From NCBI RefSeq assembly GCF_021369635.1, contig NZ_JAJNBZ010000006.1, positions 203,905 to 267,904 of the forward strand: DNA of 64,000 bases, given 5' to 3'. Source of the stretch: Paenibacillus profundus (GTDB taxonomy: Bacteria > Bacillota > Bacilli > Paenibacillales > Paenibacillaceae). A program made the translations under genes and the position numbers. Below the pieces are notes generated by a model, which was given only the letters and a program-made list of their open reading frames with translations, had not been told where the DNA came from and did no database searches. Shown here piece after piece: positions 18,791-27,851 of this stretch (position 1 is its first letter; every line of letters begins with the position of its first letter).

Positions 18791-19279
18791 TTAATATGTA
18801 ATCAGTTTTTTTCCTATTTTAAAATATAAAGGGATGGTTGATAATAAAATCACTCCTACACATATCGTACCCACTATAAAATTTGTTACTGTTATCGTAT
18901 TTGTATCAAAACCAGCTTTTAAAATTAATAGATTCGTAGGAATAATGACACCTATTCCTGTCAACAATCCAGGTGAATAACACCGTTCAATAATCGTCGA
19001 AATCAAATGAGGGAAAATAATATTAAATATCATTGAACCCAAAAACCCGAAGTAAGCATACTTCAATATCACATTCGAAGGATAAAAAATATATAAAACG
19101 GTTATCAAATACGCTAATGCAGTAACTACAAATAATCCGAATAAAAACTGATCCTGTTTAACAGGGGCATGCATTTTTACTTTAGTTGCTTTTAATGACT
19201 GTCGTATTAACCAAACGGCTTCTTCTAAATTATGTATAGTGATTGCAAACAGAAACAAAATAAGAATGGAGCTGCTCAT
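18791..19279 (-). CDS. HXXEE domain membrane protein
   Basis: 162 residues, five to six hydrophobic helices. It carries the motif that names the family (HNLEEAVW, residues 16-23) and a second conserved His/Asn helix (MIFNIIFPHLISTI). Function of HXXEE proteins is unknown. Ribosome site GGGGGA. It lies 46 bases downstream of a TetR regulator gene on the same strand, so the two probably form an operon under control of the palindrome at 19973-20001. Confidence 0.82.
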   Translation of the reverse strand: MSSSILILFLFAITIHNLEEAVWLIRQSLKATKVKMHAPVKQDQFLFGLFVVTALAYLITVLYIFYPSNVILKYAYFGFLGSMIFNIIFPHLISTIIERCYSPGLLTGIGVIIPTNLLILKAGFDTNTITVTNFIVGTICVGVILLSTIPLYFKIGKKLITY

Positions 19280-19325
19280 TTTTTGTCCCCCATTTCAATA
19301 TATCTTGTTGTAACCATTCGTTCCC

Positions 19326-19913
19326 TCACTTCAAGCCGTTCACTATAAAGCGGGTCGTATAAGCGGCTACAGCCTCTACACTTTCCTCTTTGCCTTGCAT
19401 ATCCGCCGACTCGAATATGTCATCTATAGATGGAGCTATTCTAGTAAAAATCAACGAACCGATGATAAAGTGCAACGTATGTTTCATTGATTCAAAGTCA
19501 AAGCAGCCTTTTTCCCTTCCTGCTTCCAAAATACGGCGAAGCTGCATCCATAGCGCGAACAAGTATCGCTGCAGCTTTTCCATTCTGGGACTCTGCATGA
19601 TGATTTCCTGCTGCAGCAAGTTGATAAGCTCCGGCTCCGCCATACGCAAGCGCACGAACTCGCCGATAAAGGCGCGCAAATCCTTCTCGGGATTTTCCAA
19701 TTCGTATTCGGTATTCAAAAAGTCTGGTGCGAATGCATCAAACAAGGCATAGAATACATTCTCTTTGCCCCCGAAATGATACGACACCAGCGCCAACGCC
19801 ACTCCAGCCTCGTCGCAAATTTGCCGCACGGTCGTTCCCTCGAAGCCTTTGCGGGCAAACAACACCTTCGCTGCATCCAAAATTTTCATTTTTACATCTT
19901 TTTCATCCTGTTT
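19326..19913 (-). CDS. TetR/AcrR family transcriptional regulator
   Basis: 195 residues from the ATG at 19913, chosen because GGAGGG precedes it; an in-frame start at 19952 lacks a ribosome site. The N-terminal helix-turn-helix is typical: KILDAAKVLFARKGFEGTTV, RQICDEAGVALALVSYHFGG, KENVFYALFDAF (about residues 9-60). The C-terminal ligand domain resembles the CecR/YbiH-like group (LLQQEIIMQSP). It probably represses its own operon with the HXXEE gene by binding the inverted repeat upstream. The ligand is unknown. Confidence 0.88.
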   Translation of the reverse strand, partial: KQDEKDVKMKILDAAKVLFARKGFEGTTVRQICDEAGVALALVSYHFGGKENVFYALFDAFAPDFLNTEYELENPEKDLRAFIGEFVRLRMAEPELINLLQQEIIMQSPRMEKLQRYLFALWMQLRRILEAGREKGCFDFESMKHTLHFIIGSLIFTRIAPSIDDIFESADMQGKEESVEAVAAYTTRFIVNGLK

Positions 19914-19972
19914 CATTGAAGCCCTCCTGACCTTATCTTCTCTTAGATCCAAGCAGCATAGGAGTATATTTT

Positions 19973-20001
19973 TTGAACAATTGTTTTGAACGATTGTTCA
20001 A
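19973..20001. promoter_or_regulatory. Inverted repeat, likely TetR operator
   Basis: Perfect arms TTGAACAAT and ATTGTTCAA separated by 11 bases, 60 bases upstream of the TetR gene start. Size and position fit a TetR-family operator overlapping the promoter. Confidence 0.6.
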
Positions 20002-20132
20002 ATTGAACATGCTTAAACAATACTCCTGCCTTGCCGCTTTGTCAATACGATTTATACAGGAGCTCTAATGTGCTGCCGCTGTCATCATCCCCATTCAAGT
20101 TCGGGTGGCCAATATGGCAAGGGCGGATACCA

Positions 20133-20420
20133 TCAGCATGTAATCGGTATGAAATTATCAAGCTCTGAATGAGGATGCGCCGCGCCCAGAGAGCGGTGAT
20201 TATAGCGCTCAAAGTCATAGGTATAGGCTAACTCATAGCCTGATTGGGCCAACCAAGTGCCATAAATATATTGGTACATGAACGGGAGCCCTGCGGAAGG
20301 GCCGATATGTCGAAATACAGCGTACTGGCCAGGCAGCACAACGGCTTCCTTTAGTTCGGAGCCATTTTCCTTCACTTTATGAAATTTTGCGAAACGAACA
20401 AAGCAGCCTAGATACGTCTC
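20133..20420 (-). pseudogene. C-terminal part of a GyrI-like effector-binding domain
   Basis: About 80 residues ending at 20133 (LPGQYAVFRHIGPSAGLPFM, then YQYIYGTWL, HSELDNFIPI) match the second half of GyrI-like small-molecule-binding domains, as found at the C-terminus of AraC-type regulators. No DNA-binding part lies upstream; the open frame extends only to about 20420 and has at best a GTG at 20375 without a ribosome site. Most likely a truncated regulator. Confidence 0.6.
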
Positions 20421-20478
20421 TATAATGACAACGTATTTAGACTGCTATTATGATGCATGTCAATTTTCCGCCGTTCTT

Positions 20479-20751
20479 CTATTTGTTCGTTCTTTTTAGT
20501 TTTCTTTGCCTATAGATAAGCACAATAAATGCAACCGTTAAAAGTTTTGACTGAGTGCTTGTATCCACAGAGCCAAATAAAGAATAATAATATGACATCA
20601 GAAGTCCAATGGACGCTATTCCTAAGAGAACATAATTCCTTACTGCGGGGCTTTTCCTAAATAAGAACGCAACCCCAAATACAATGATTAGACTGTAAAC
20701 CAGTAGAAAGGACAACATAATTAATGATGTTCCAACAATACCAATGCTCAT
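20479..20751 (-). CDS. Small membrane protein, unknown
   Basis: About 90 residues from the ATG at 20751, selected by the GGAGGGAG ribosome site. Three hydrophobic segments (IVGTSLIMLSFLLVYSLIIV, YVLLGIASIGLLMSYYYSLF, KLLTVAFIVLIY) and a basic tail RQRKLKRTNK that should lie in the cytoplasm. I do not recognise a family. Monocistronic, ending before the composite transposon on its other side. Confidence 0.65.
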   Translation of the reverse strand: MSIGIVGTSLIMLSFLLVYSLIIVFGVAFLFRKSPAVRNYVLLGIASIGLLMSYYYSLFGSVDTSTQSKLLTVAFIVLIYRQRKLKRTNK

Positions 20752-20892
20752 TGCCTCTCCCTCCGTTATCTTTTTCTTGATTGTATCATAAAACATCCGC
20801 AATTGTTATTATATCCCAACACAGAACCTGACCTTCGATTTTTTCGATTAAGTAGTCAATAATGTTAATAATTCATCAAAAGAAAAAAGGAA

Positions 20893-20901
20893 CCGTCTGC
20901 T
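20893..20901. repeat. Left target-site duplication of the composite transposon
   Basis: ccgtctgct directly precedes the left terminal repeat (caatgtcattta). The same nine bases follow the right terminal repeat at 27431-27439. Neither IS copy has matching bases at its inner end. Confidence 0.7.
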
Positions 20902-21020
20902 CAATGTCATTTAGTTAAGCTCAAAGACAAAACTTGGAATAAAAATGAAATCCGAAACGGCATGGGAAAAAGCCCTGTGCCGTTTGTTTTTTGGTGCAGG
21001 CAAGGAAAAAAGCGTACAGC

Positions 21021-22533
21021 CCTGTCGCTAGTCTTATTTTATTGAAAACACTTCAATCATTCACCGCATTAATATGATATAATATAGGTAATAATAGTGC
21101 GGGAGTGTGGATATGTTGCGAAAAACGGGTTACGAAGGACGTTCACAAATCTCCATGGTCTCCTTGGATGAGCTTGTACCTAAGGATCATTTGGTCCGCA
21201 AAATCAAATACGCCATCGACTTTAGCTTCATCTACGACTTGGTTCGAGATGTCTACTGTAAAGATAACGGCCGCCCTAGCATCGATCCGGTTGTTCTTAC
21301 GAAGATTGCGCTCATTCAATGCCTTTTTGGTATTCGCTCCATGCGTCAGACGATTAAAGAAATTGAAACCAATGTGGCGTACCGTTGGTTTATTGGATAT
21401 GACTTCAGTCAGCCCATTCCTCATTTCTCGACGCTGGGCAAGAATTATGTGCGCCGTTTTCGGGATACTGGACTGTTTGAGGGGATTTTTAATCACATCC
21501 TCGAAGAAGCTGTTCGTCATGGTTTCATTGAGCCTGACGTGCTCTTTAAAGCTAGCGCGAACAAAAACAAATATGTAAAAGAGATCGTTCAGGAGCAGAG
21601 TCGAGAATACCAGGACCAGCTTGATGAAGAGATCAATAAGGATCGAGTTGCACATGGAAAAAAACCATTTGAAAAAAAGTCGGAAGTAACGCAGAAGGAG
21701 GTGAAAGTTAGCACGACTGACCCGGAGTGGTTTGTTCGTGAAGGGCGAGAAAGAGCGTGTTTTCGCCTACAGCTTCCACACCGCGTGTGATCGAAACGGG
21801 TTTGTACTCGGGGTCAAAGTAACGCCTGGAAATGTCCACGACAGCCAAGTCTTTGAAGATGTCCTGAACGAGGTTACTCGCGTAGTTCCGGCTCCGCGAG
21901 CGGTTGCCGCGGATGCGGGTTACAAGACGCCAGCCATCTGCAAGACTCTGCATGAACAAGAGATTCGTCCCGTCCTGCCGTAATACACGTCCCCATACTA
22001 AAGATGGCTTCTTTAAAAAGCATGAGAACGTTTACGATGAGCACTATGACTGCTACCTATGTCCGGCAAATGCGGTACTGTCTTACGAAACAACGAACCG
22101 TGACGGTTATAAAATGTATCGCTCAAATCCGACAATCTGGCAAGCCTGTCCTTTCCGGACACAATGTACAGAGAGTAAAGATGCAGTGAAGCGTATCAGT
22201 CGACATGTTTGGGCTGAATATGTTAAAGAGGCGGATCACCTCCGCCATACAGAAGAAAACAAACAGATTTATGCGGAGCGAAAAGAGACGATAGAACGCG
22301 TTTTTGCTGACTTAAAGGAGAAGCATGGTATGCGGTGGACGACCTTACGAGGATTAAAAAGAGTCTCCATGCAAGCGATGCTTGTTTTTGCTGCCATGAA
22401 CCTCAAAAAAATGGCGACCTGGCTCTGGAAAACCGGTCGCCCATCTGATAAATTCAATTTCGTATTTGAAATATGGATAAAAAACATAAAGAACTCCCGC
22501 GTCTGCAGTATTTCGCGGGAGTTTGTCTTCAAT
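21021..22533 (+). mobile_element. IS1182-family element inserted in IS4 copy 1
   Basis: Limits are inferred by comparison with copy 2 of the IS4 element: copy 1 matches up to acagc at 21020 and again from the aagcgg hairpin near 22534. The insertion lies immediately beside the short hairpin (aagcgga...tccgctt) after the IS4 transposase gene. Its own 3' end carries a hairpin aactcccgcg / cgcgggagtt at 22493-22520. Terminal inverted repeats are not obvious to me. Confidence 0.65.
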
Positions 22534-22575
22534 CTGAAGCGGATGGAATATCCGCTTAAAAAAATGTCCATATGA
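21107..22575 (+). pseudogene. IS1182-family transposase, frameshifted twice
   Basis: The typical start RKTGYEGRSQISMVSLDELV leads into RHFYHFTTL-type family regions (HFSTLGKNYVRRFRDTGLFE). The expected STTDPESGLFVKGEKERVF is broken by a 2-base loss near 21728 (STTDPE then WFVREG). A second shift of +1 lies near 21981 (RPVLP then a stop instead of YTRPHTKDGFF). The DDE catalytic residues are therefore in separate frames. The C-terminal frame keeps ETIERVFADLKEKHGMRW, with the catalytic Glu, and runs past the element border to 22575. Confidence 0.85.
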
Positions 22576-22581
22576 ACGGAA

Positions 22582-23730
22582 TTATGCTACTCTGTAGACG
22601 AAGCTAACAGCTGATCTCCAGCGGATTTTGCGCGTATTCTTCTGCCCTGGGCGAATGGGTCGAATCGGCAAAATGTTTTTGCGAATCAGCGCTTCAACAT
22701 CGGGCGGGGGTTCATCGCCCCTTGAGCGCAGGAAATGTCTGAAAACGTGAACGGCGACCGTGAAGTTGACTTAGTATGGGTACCGTGTATCCATTTGGGA
22801 AATGACGACGTGTGAGGTTATCATTTCAGCGAAATTGTACATGATCATTCTTGCGAAAATCTCTTGGGTGATGGACTCTTGCTTCTTTGCGTGAAAATTC
22901 ATCAGACCGACGGTGTATTTTAATGCCCTGAAAGAGGTTTCAATGCCCCACCGCATGCTGTAAATGGACTTGATTTCATCGGGTGGGAAATCAGCGGCAG
23001 AAAGATTCGTAACGACGGTTTCATAAGCGCCATTCGGCAGGACGAAACGAACAACCCGAAAGGAAATCGGATAAAACAAGTTCCCATGCAAATCCAAAAA
23101 ATCAAATGTAGAAGTGGAAGGGACGAACCTGTAAATCTCGGGATGAGCCTTGACCTCTTTGGTTTGTTTTTTTGGTGAGTGTCAGATAAATGTCCATATC
23201 AAATTTCTCCGCTAGCAGGCAAACGCAAGCCCGAAAGAATACCATTGGAATCCAAATCCTTTACCCGTATGACGTAGTTCCACCCTTTGTGTTCAAATGC
23301 AGAAGGTTATAGCCTTTGGTGTTCGGTTGACTTTGAAAATAGGTGTCCGTATCCACAGAGTCAGTTGCGATATGCAAATCTGAATCGTCAACAGCAAGTA
23401 ATCGATACCCTCGGTAGTGCTTGATATCCGTATACGATTGCGTAAATTCGTGAAACAAGAATTCCACAGCTGACGGCAGGATTTTATTTCTCTGTTGGAC
23501 AAAAGCAGAAGTGGTTGCGGTGTTTACGTCATAGCCCTGCGATTCCAAGAGTTCCTTATATATGCTGTTGCCCCCCATTGAAATCAAGAGTTGCATAACC
23601 GTTTCAAAGGGCAGCTTCTTCTTTCGGGTAAAATCCTTTTCAGGGTTTTTGACATAAGGTGCCGGTGCGGCTGACATTTCTCGTATTAGGGATGTCAGCG
23701 TTTTTTTAGCGAATTTGCGTACTCATCCAT
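22582..23730 (-). pseudogene. IS4-family transposase, copy 1 (several lesions)
   Basis: Starts MDEYANS at 23730. Lesions relative to copy 2 are: one base lost in the A run after the eighth codon; a 174-base deletion at a short direct repeat (ttgaacgc-like) that removes the region with the second catalytic Asp; one extra A near 23172; and a stop (TAA for CAA) near 22780 within PYQVNF. Remaining landmarks are LLAVDDSDLHIATDS (first Asp) and the YREK-type box WGIETSFRALK. It cannot make an active enzyme. Confidence 0.85.
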
Positions 23731-24077
23731 TGGCGTAACCTCCTCGTTTTTTCAAGGGGCTTCGCCACACACTTCCACCTACTTGTCAAGTCCTTTTTTT
23801 CGTGCAAAAAAAAGAGCGAGCTATCTTTTTGATAACCTGCTCTTATTCTTGATTTTCGGCCCTGCGCCTTAACTAAATGACATTGCCCTTTCGGGGTCTT
23901 TTTTGTTTTTTTTGTGGTGCACACTGTGCATCACTGGCCAGCGTACCAGGAACGCATAGCAGCTGCACATTGATTGTACCACGCGTTAGTCTAAAACTTT
24001 ATTTTTTCTGACAACGGGACTGCATGACTAACAGATACAAAACTTCTTAGCGTGGGTTTTATGTCGGCGGTACCCCT

Positions 24078-24344
24078 TCACTCGCTTCTTCTATATAAAT
24101 CAATTATTTTTTTTGCATATCCAATAGATAAACCATACTTAGTTCTGACTCTTTTTATTGATTCTACTTCTGATTCTCCCTTTAAATCCTTTTCAATAAA
24201 AGATTTAACTTCACTGTTATTTCTATATGACTCATATAGTGCTTCCTCTAATGAGTTCAACTTCTTATAATTATAAAAATTGGTAATGACAGAAAAAATA
24301 AGTGCTAATAGCAAGAATATTATTAAATAAATTGAGTTGTCCAT
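24078..24344 (-). CDS. Small membrane-anchored protein with ribosomal L7/L12 C-terminal-like domain
   Basis: 88 residues: one N-terminal membrane helix (YLIIFLLLALIFSVITNFYN), a helical linker, and a C-terminal segment VESIKRVRTKYGLSIGYAKK that has the pattern of the L7/L12 C-terminal domain (IK.VR...GLGLKEAK..VD). Stand-alone proteins of this type occur in Firmicutes with no known role. Ribosome site GGAGGAG. It is a passenger of the composite transposon, downstream of the secreted protein gene and separated from it by a hairpin. Confidence 0.7.
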   Translation of the reverse strand: MDNSIYLIIFLLLALIFSVITNFYNYKKLNSLEEALYESYRNNSEVKSFIEKDLKGESEVESIKRVRTKYGLSIGYAKKIIDLYRRSE

Positions 24345-24381
24345 AAGGCTCCTCCTATTTTCCTCAAAATTAAGTAAGAAT

Positions 24382-24441
24382 AGAGCACTTGTGGAGCAAA
24401 TTGTGGGAAAAGATCTCCCCCAGCTTGGTCCAAAGTGCTCT
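24382..24441 (-). terminator. Hairpin between the two passenger genes
   Basis: Outer arms agagcactt and aagtgctct with about 40 bases between that can also pair in part. It follows the stop at 24472 on the minus strand. Likely terminator of the secreted protein gene. Confidence 0.5.
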
Positions 24442-24471
24442 TAATTGTGAAGACTATAAATTTATCCTAAA

Positions 24472-25017
24472 TCAAAAGCAAGCTTTGCTAACAGCTGTGA
24501 TTCCTGCCAATTCAGCAACCAAATCTTTAGCAGCTGATCCTAAAGCTTTCCATTTCTCACTTGCAAACGAAGCTCCCCAAATTGTTTTAGCCGCTTCAAC
24601 AACGCCACCCAAACTTTTAACTAATTTGCCTATTTTCACAATCTTAGCGATTGGTATGGCAGTGGTCACAACTAAACCCGCAATAGCTATTCCACATTCC
24701 CAAGCTCCAGCAGTTTCGTACAACTCTTCATAATTGTCGGAATCTGTCACTCTTACTTGGCTACCTATACTTATAAAATAATTATTAATAGTCGATGCAT
24801 CATTTGAATTCAAGACTTCATCTGGAATATTGTATATATCATTTAGAATACGTTGAAAAGAATCCTGAGAAACGCTTTGGTATTTTTCCATCTCAGGATC
24901 TTGGATTTCAGCTGCAGAAGCAACCGACCCTGGAGAAAGACCTAAGGTAACAAACATAGAAAATACAACCAAAGAAATTAAACCCTTAGCCCACTTGTTA
25001 TTCGTGGCAATCTTCAT
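24472..25017 (-). CDS. Secreted protein with hydrophobic C-terminal half and two cysteines, unknown
   Basis: 181 residues. Strong signal peptide (GLISLVVFSMFVTLGLSPGS, cleavage near ASA-AE). The mature N-terminal part is acidic and polar; the C-terminal part begins at WECGIAIAGLVVTTAIPIAK, continues with a basic amphipathic stretch (KIGKLVKSLGGVVEAAKT), and ends AVSKACF. The two cysteines (in WEC and in the final ACF) could form a disulphide. I recall similar unnamed secreted proteins in bacilli, but no function. A bacteriocin-like or membrane-active role is a guess from the hydrophobic, glycine-rich C-terminal part. Passenger of the composite transposon. Confidence 0.7.
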   Translation of the reverse strand: MKIATNNKWAKGLISLVVFSMFVTLGLSPGSVASAAEIQDPEMEKYQSVSQDSFQRILNDIYNIPDEVLNSNDASTINNYFISIGSQVRVTDSDNYEELYETAGAWECGIAIAGLVVTTAIPIAKIVKIGKLVKSLGGVVEAAKTIWGASFASEKWKALGSAAKDLVAELAGITAVSKACF

Positions 25018-25340
25018 GTTTTGTAACGCTCCTTTTCTTTTAAATTTTTTTCACATTTTTATAGTATCACATAGCATCATATATTCATACTATATATTTC
25101 CGTTTCGACAAAACATTTCAATATTATACAATATTTATGAATGAAGGAGTATGGGTATTGATGGTCTAATAGAATAGACAACTGAGTTCAGTGGGGCCGC
25201 AGCGAAGCCTTTCGCAAGGGAGGTGATAGCCGCGACATTCTTGTTAGGTGTCCAGTTGCGGTTGAGAAGACCCCGTCAGCATCGCAGCTGGCGTGTATGC
25301 TTTGTATCAAGCGATTCAAGCAGCGTATAACAAGCGAAAA

Positions 25341-25380
25341 AACCACCAAGATTAGGTTGGCATCCTGATCGGTGGCTTTT
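25341..25380 (+). terminator. Hairpin terminator in passenger region
   Basis: ccaccaagattagg...atcggtgg followed by CTTTT. Confidence 0.5.
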
Positions 25381-25433
25381 CGCTGTAATGTGAATATGCT
25401 CGCCGTGGTTGCCCACCGGCTCTTTGTTAAAGG

Positions 25434-25467
25434 GGCTACGATCTGGCAGGATCGTAGTCTCTTTTTT
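25434..25467 (+). terminator. Strong hairpin terminator in passenger region
   Basis: ggctacgatc-tggca-ggatcgtagtc followed by TCTCTTTTTT. Confidence 0.65.
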
Positions 25468-25779
25468 AGTGTATCCAGAAGCCGAACAATGTAGTCCAAT
25501 TGGGACGTTGTTATATATCTCTTCTGTTCCCAGTATACCATTACCATTCGCTCGTTAGCAAATACGCTAATAGGTGAACGGATCTGCATGAGAAATGTGA
25601 AAAAGGAAAATGTTTGCGGTAACCACTGAAATTTGGATTATTCCTTCTTGACTAATGGTAGATTTAGCTATATGTTTCTAATATGTGTATGGTATTGCCA
25701 CCAAGAGTCACGCCCCTTGTAATACACAAGTTTAACCATATGGAGGCCGATTATATGGTGCGAAAAAATGCGCCCTACA

Positions 25780-27430
25780 AGGCAATGTCATTAAGTTAAG
25801 GCGCGGAAACCATAATCAAGCACAAGAGCAGGTTATCGAAAAGATAGCCCGCTCTTTTTTTGTTTCAAAAGAAAATCAAGACTTAACAGGTAGATGGATA
25901 TGTGTGGCGAAGATCCTTGAAACACGAGGAGGCCACGTCCATGAATGAGTACGCGAATTCGCTAAAAGAAACGCTGACATCCCTCATACGAGAAATGGCA
26001 GCCGCACCAGCACCTTATGTCAAAAACCCTGAAAAAGATTTTACCCGAAAGAAAAAGCTGCCCTTTGAAACGGTTATGCAACTCCTGATCTCCATGGGGG
26101 CAACAGCATATATAAGGAACTCCTGGAATCCCAAGGTTATAACGTAAACACCGCAACCACTTCCTCTTTTGTCCAGAAGAGGAATAAAATCCTTCCATCT
26201 GCTGTCGAATTCTTGTTTCACGCATTTACGCAATCGTATACGGATGTCAAGGACTACCGGGGGTATCGATTACTTGCCGTTGACGGTTCGGATTTGCATA
26301 TTGCAACCGACTCTGCGGACACGGACACCTATTTTCAAAGTCAACCGACACGAAAGGCTATAACCTTCTGCATTTGAACGCTCCCTATGACTTGTGCAAC
26401 AGACTGTACGTGGATGCCATTGTTCAACCACGAAGGTTGTGCAACGAGGGAAGGGCGCTGGCTGCTATGGTTGACCGTTCTCCCATAAAGGGCAAAACCA
26501 TGGTTATTGCCGATAGAGGTTATGAAGTTACAACAATTTCGCGCATCTTGAACGCAAAGGGTGGAACTATGTCATGCGGGTAAAGGATTTGGATTCCAAT
26601 GGTATTCTTTCGGGCTTGCGTTTGCCTGCTAGCGGAGAGTTTGATAGGGACGTTCATCTGACACTCACCAAAAAACAAACCAAAGAGGTCAAGGCTAATC
26701 CCGAGATTTACAAGTTCGTTCCTTCCACGTCTACATTTGATTTTTTGGATTTGCATGAGAACTTGTTTTACCCGATTTCCTTTCGGGTTGTTCGTTTCGC
26801 CCTGCCTCATGGCGCTTATGAGACCGTCATTACGAATCTTTCTGCCGCTGATTTCCCACCCGATGAAATCAAGTCGATTTATAACAGGCGATGGGGCATT
26901 GAAACCTCTTTCAGGGCATTAAAGTACACTGTCGGTCTGACGAATTTTCACGCAAAGAGACGAGAGTCCATCACCCAAGAGATTTTCGCAAGAATGATCA
27001 TGTACAATTTCGCTGAAATGATGACCTCACACGTCGTCATTTCCCAAATGGATAAACGGCACCCATACCAAGTCAACTTCACGGTTGCCGTTCACGTTTG
27101 TAGACATTTCCTGCGCTCACGGCACAATGAACCCCCGCCCGATGTTGAAGCGCTGATTCGCAAAAACATTTTGCCGATTCGACCCATTCGCCCAGGGCAG
27201 CAGAATACACGCAAAATACGCTACAAATCAGTTGTTAGCTTCGTCTATAGAGTAGCATAATTCGTTTCATATGAACACTTTTTTAAGCGGATCTTCCCTC
27301 CGCTTTATTTGCTGTACGCTTTTTTCCTTGCTTGGATACAAAAAAAGAAACGGCACAGGGTCTTTTCCCATGCCGTTTCAGATTCCTATGTTTTCGGCTC
27401 TTGTCTTTGAGCTAAACTTAATGACATTGC
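25780..27430 (+). mobile_element. IS4-family element, copy 2
   Basis: Terminal repeats gcaatgtcattaagtt at the left and the inverse at the right (aacttaatgacattgc). An inward hairpin with T-run (agagcaggttatc / gatagcccgctcttttt) near 25822-25860 blocks read-through into the transposase gene. A hairpin aagcgga / tccgctt follows the gene near 27281, and a second one (cggcacaggg...ccatgccg) lies near the 3' end. Confidence 0.8.
25941..27260 (+). pseudogene. IS4-family transposase, copy 2 (three single-base losses)
   Basis: Starts MNEYANSLKETLTSLIREM after GAGGAGG. Compared with copy 1 and with the reading expected for the family, one G is lost from a G run near 26100 (ISMGGNS becomes ISMGATA). 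One A is lost near 26350 (SQPNTKGYN becomes SQPTRKAIT). One A is lost near 26525 (DRGYESYNNF becomes DRGYEVTTIS). Landmarks: LLAVDGSDLHIATDS, VIADRGYE, and WGIETSFRALKYTVG with the YREK box. The third frame (26574-27260) is long and intact to the C-terminus. Confidence 0.88.
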
Positions 27431-27439
27431 CCGTCTGCT
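27431..27439. repeat. Right target-site duplication of the composite transposon
   Basis: ccgtctgct, identical to 20893-20901. Confidence 0.7.
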
Positions 27440-27491
27440 GGCCCTTTTTGTTTACTTCTTCAACTAAAAGCACCTATTTCAACAAAAATCA

Positions 27492-27645
27492 CTAACATTT
27501 TATAAACAATCCTTCTAATGGTTCCCAAGGATGTACTTCATACTCAACCTTTTCTTCTAACACAGCAGGGTCATTTTTAGCAACTTCAATGAGGTTTACC
27601 ATCTATCCACGCTTTACCCCTTGAATATATAATTACGGCTTTCAT
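27492..27645 (-). pseudogene. YciI-family gene with internal deletion
   Basis: A good ribosome site (GGAGGGG) precedes MKAVIIYSRGKAWIDGKP, the usual start of YciI-like proteins. The sequence then jumps, one base out of frame, to LIEVAKNDPAVLEEKVEYEV and HPWEPLEGL, the usual end of this family. The central 40 or so residues are missing, so the gene is dead. Stop of the downstream part is at 27492. Confidence 0.7.
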
Positions 27646-27851
27646 TGACTAATCCCCTCCTTTTTTGTGAAACAATTCACACAAAGTGTAACATACCATT
27701 CCATTTTATGGGTAATTTTTTGTTTGTTTTAATGTTCCAATCCTTTTTCAATTGGCATGTCCGCGCTCTCTAGTCCGATAGGTGAAGAAGGCAAAAAGAC
27801 CGCCCTTCTTGATTAGGAAACGGTCAATTCTCCACCCATCTTACGACTTGC

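Larger units (their letters stand above)
20902..23889 (-). mobile_element. IS4-family element, copy 1, split by an IS1182-family insertion
   Basis: Ends caatgtcatttagttaag (left) and its inverse (right). Compared with copy 2, the element is continuous from 23889 down to about 22534, then interrupted by about 1.5 kb of IS1182-family DNA, and resumes at 21020 (gtacagc side) to finish at 20902. A transcription-blocking hairpin lies just inside the 5' end near 23815-23850. Confidence 0.8.
25018..25779. other. Non-coding passenger region with two terminator hairpins
   Basis: No convincing gene. It contains gggaggtg followed by a disrupted reading frame, a short open segment VYALYQAIQAAYNKRKNHQD ending at 25351, a hairpin (ccacc...ggtggctttt, 25341-25380), and a second strong hairpin (ctacgatc tggca ggatcgtag with T-run, 25434-25467). 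The minus-strand frame through 25188-25589 crosses both hairpins and is not credible. A decayed small toxin/antisense RNA module is possible. Confidence 0.4.
20902..27430. mobile_element. Composite transposon: inverted IS4-family copies around two passenger genes
   Basis: Two copies of the same IS4-family element lie in inverted orientation (20902-23889 on minus, 25780-27430 on plus) and enclose about 1.9 kb with two small genes. All four ends carry the terminal repeat (G)CAATGTCATTnAGTT. The 9-base repeat ccgtctgct flanks only the outer ends, which shows that the whole unit inserted as one. Both transposases are dead, so it is now immobile unless helped. The empty site reads as a terminator-like hairpin (aaaaaggaacc, the repeat, then ggccctttttg). 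Confidence 0.7.

Noticed and set aside
25188..25589. 133-codon minus-strand frame
   Set aside because: Runs through two strong hairpins and has no recognisable protein features.
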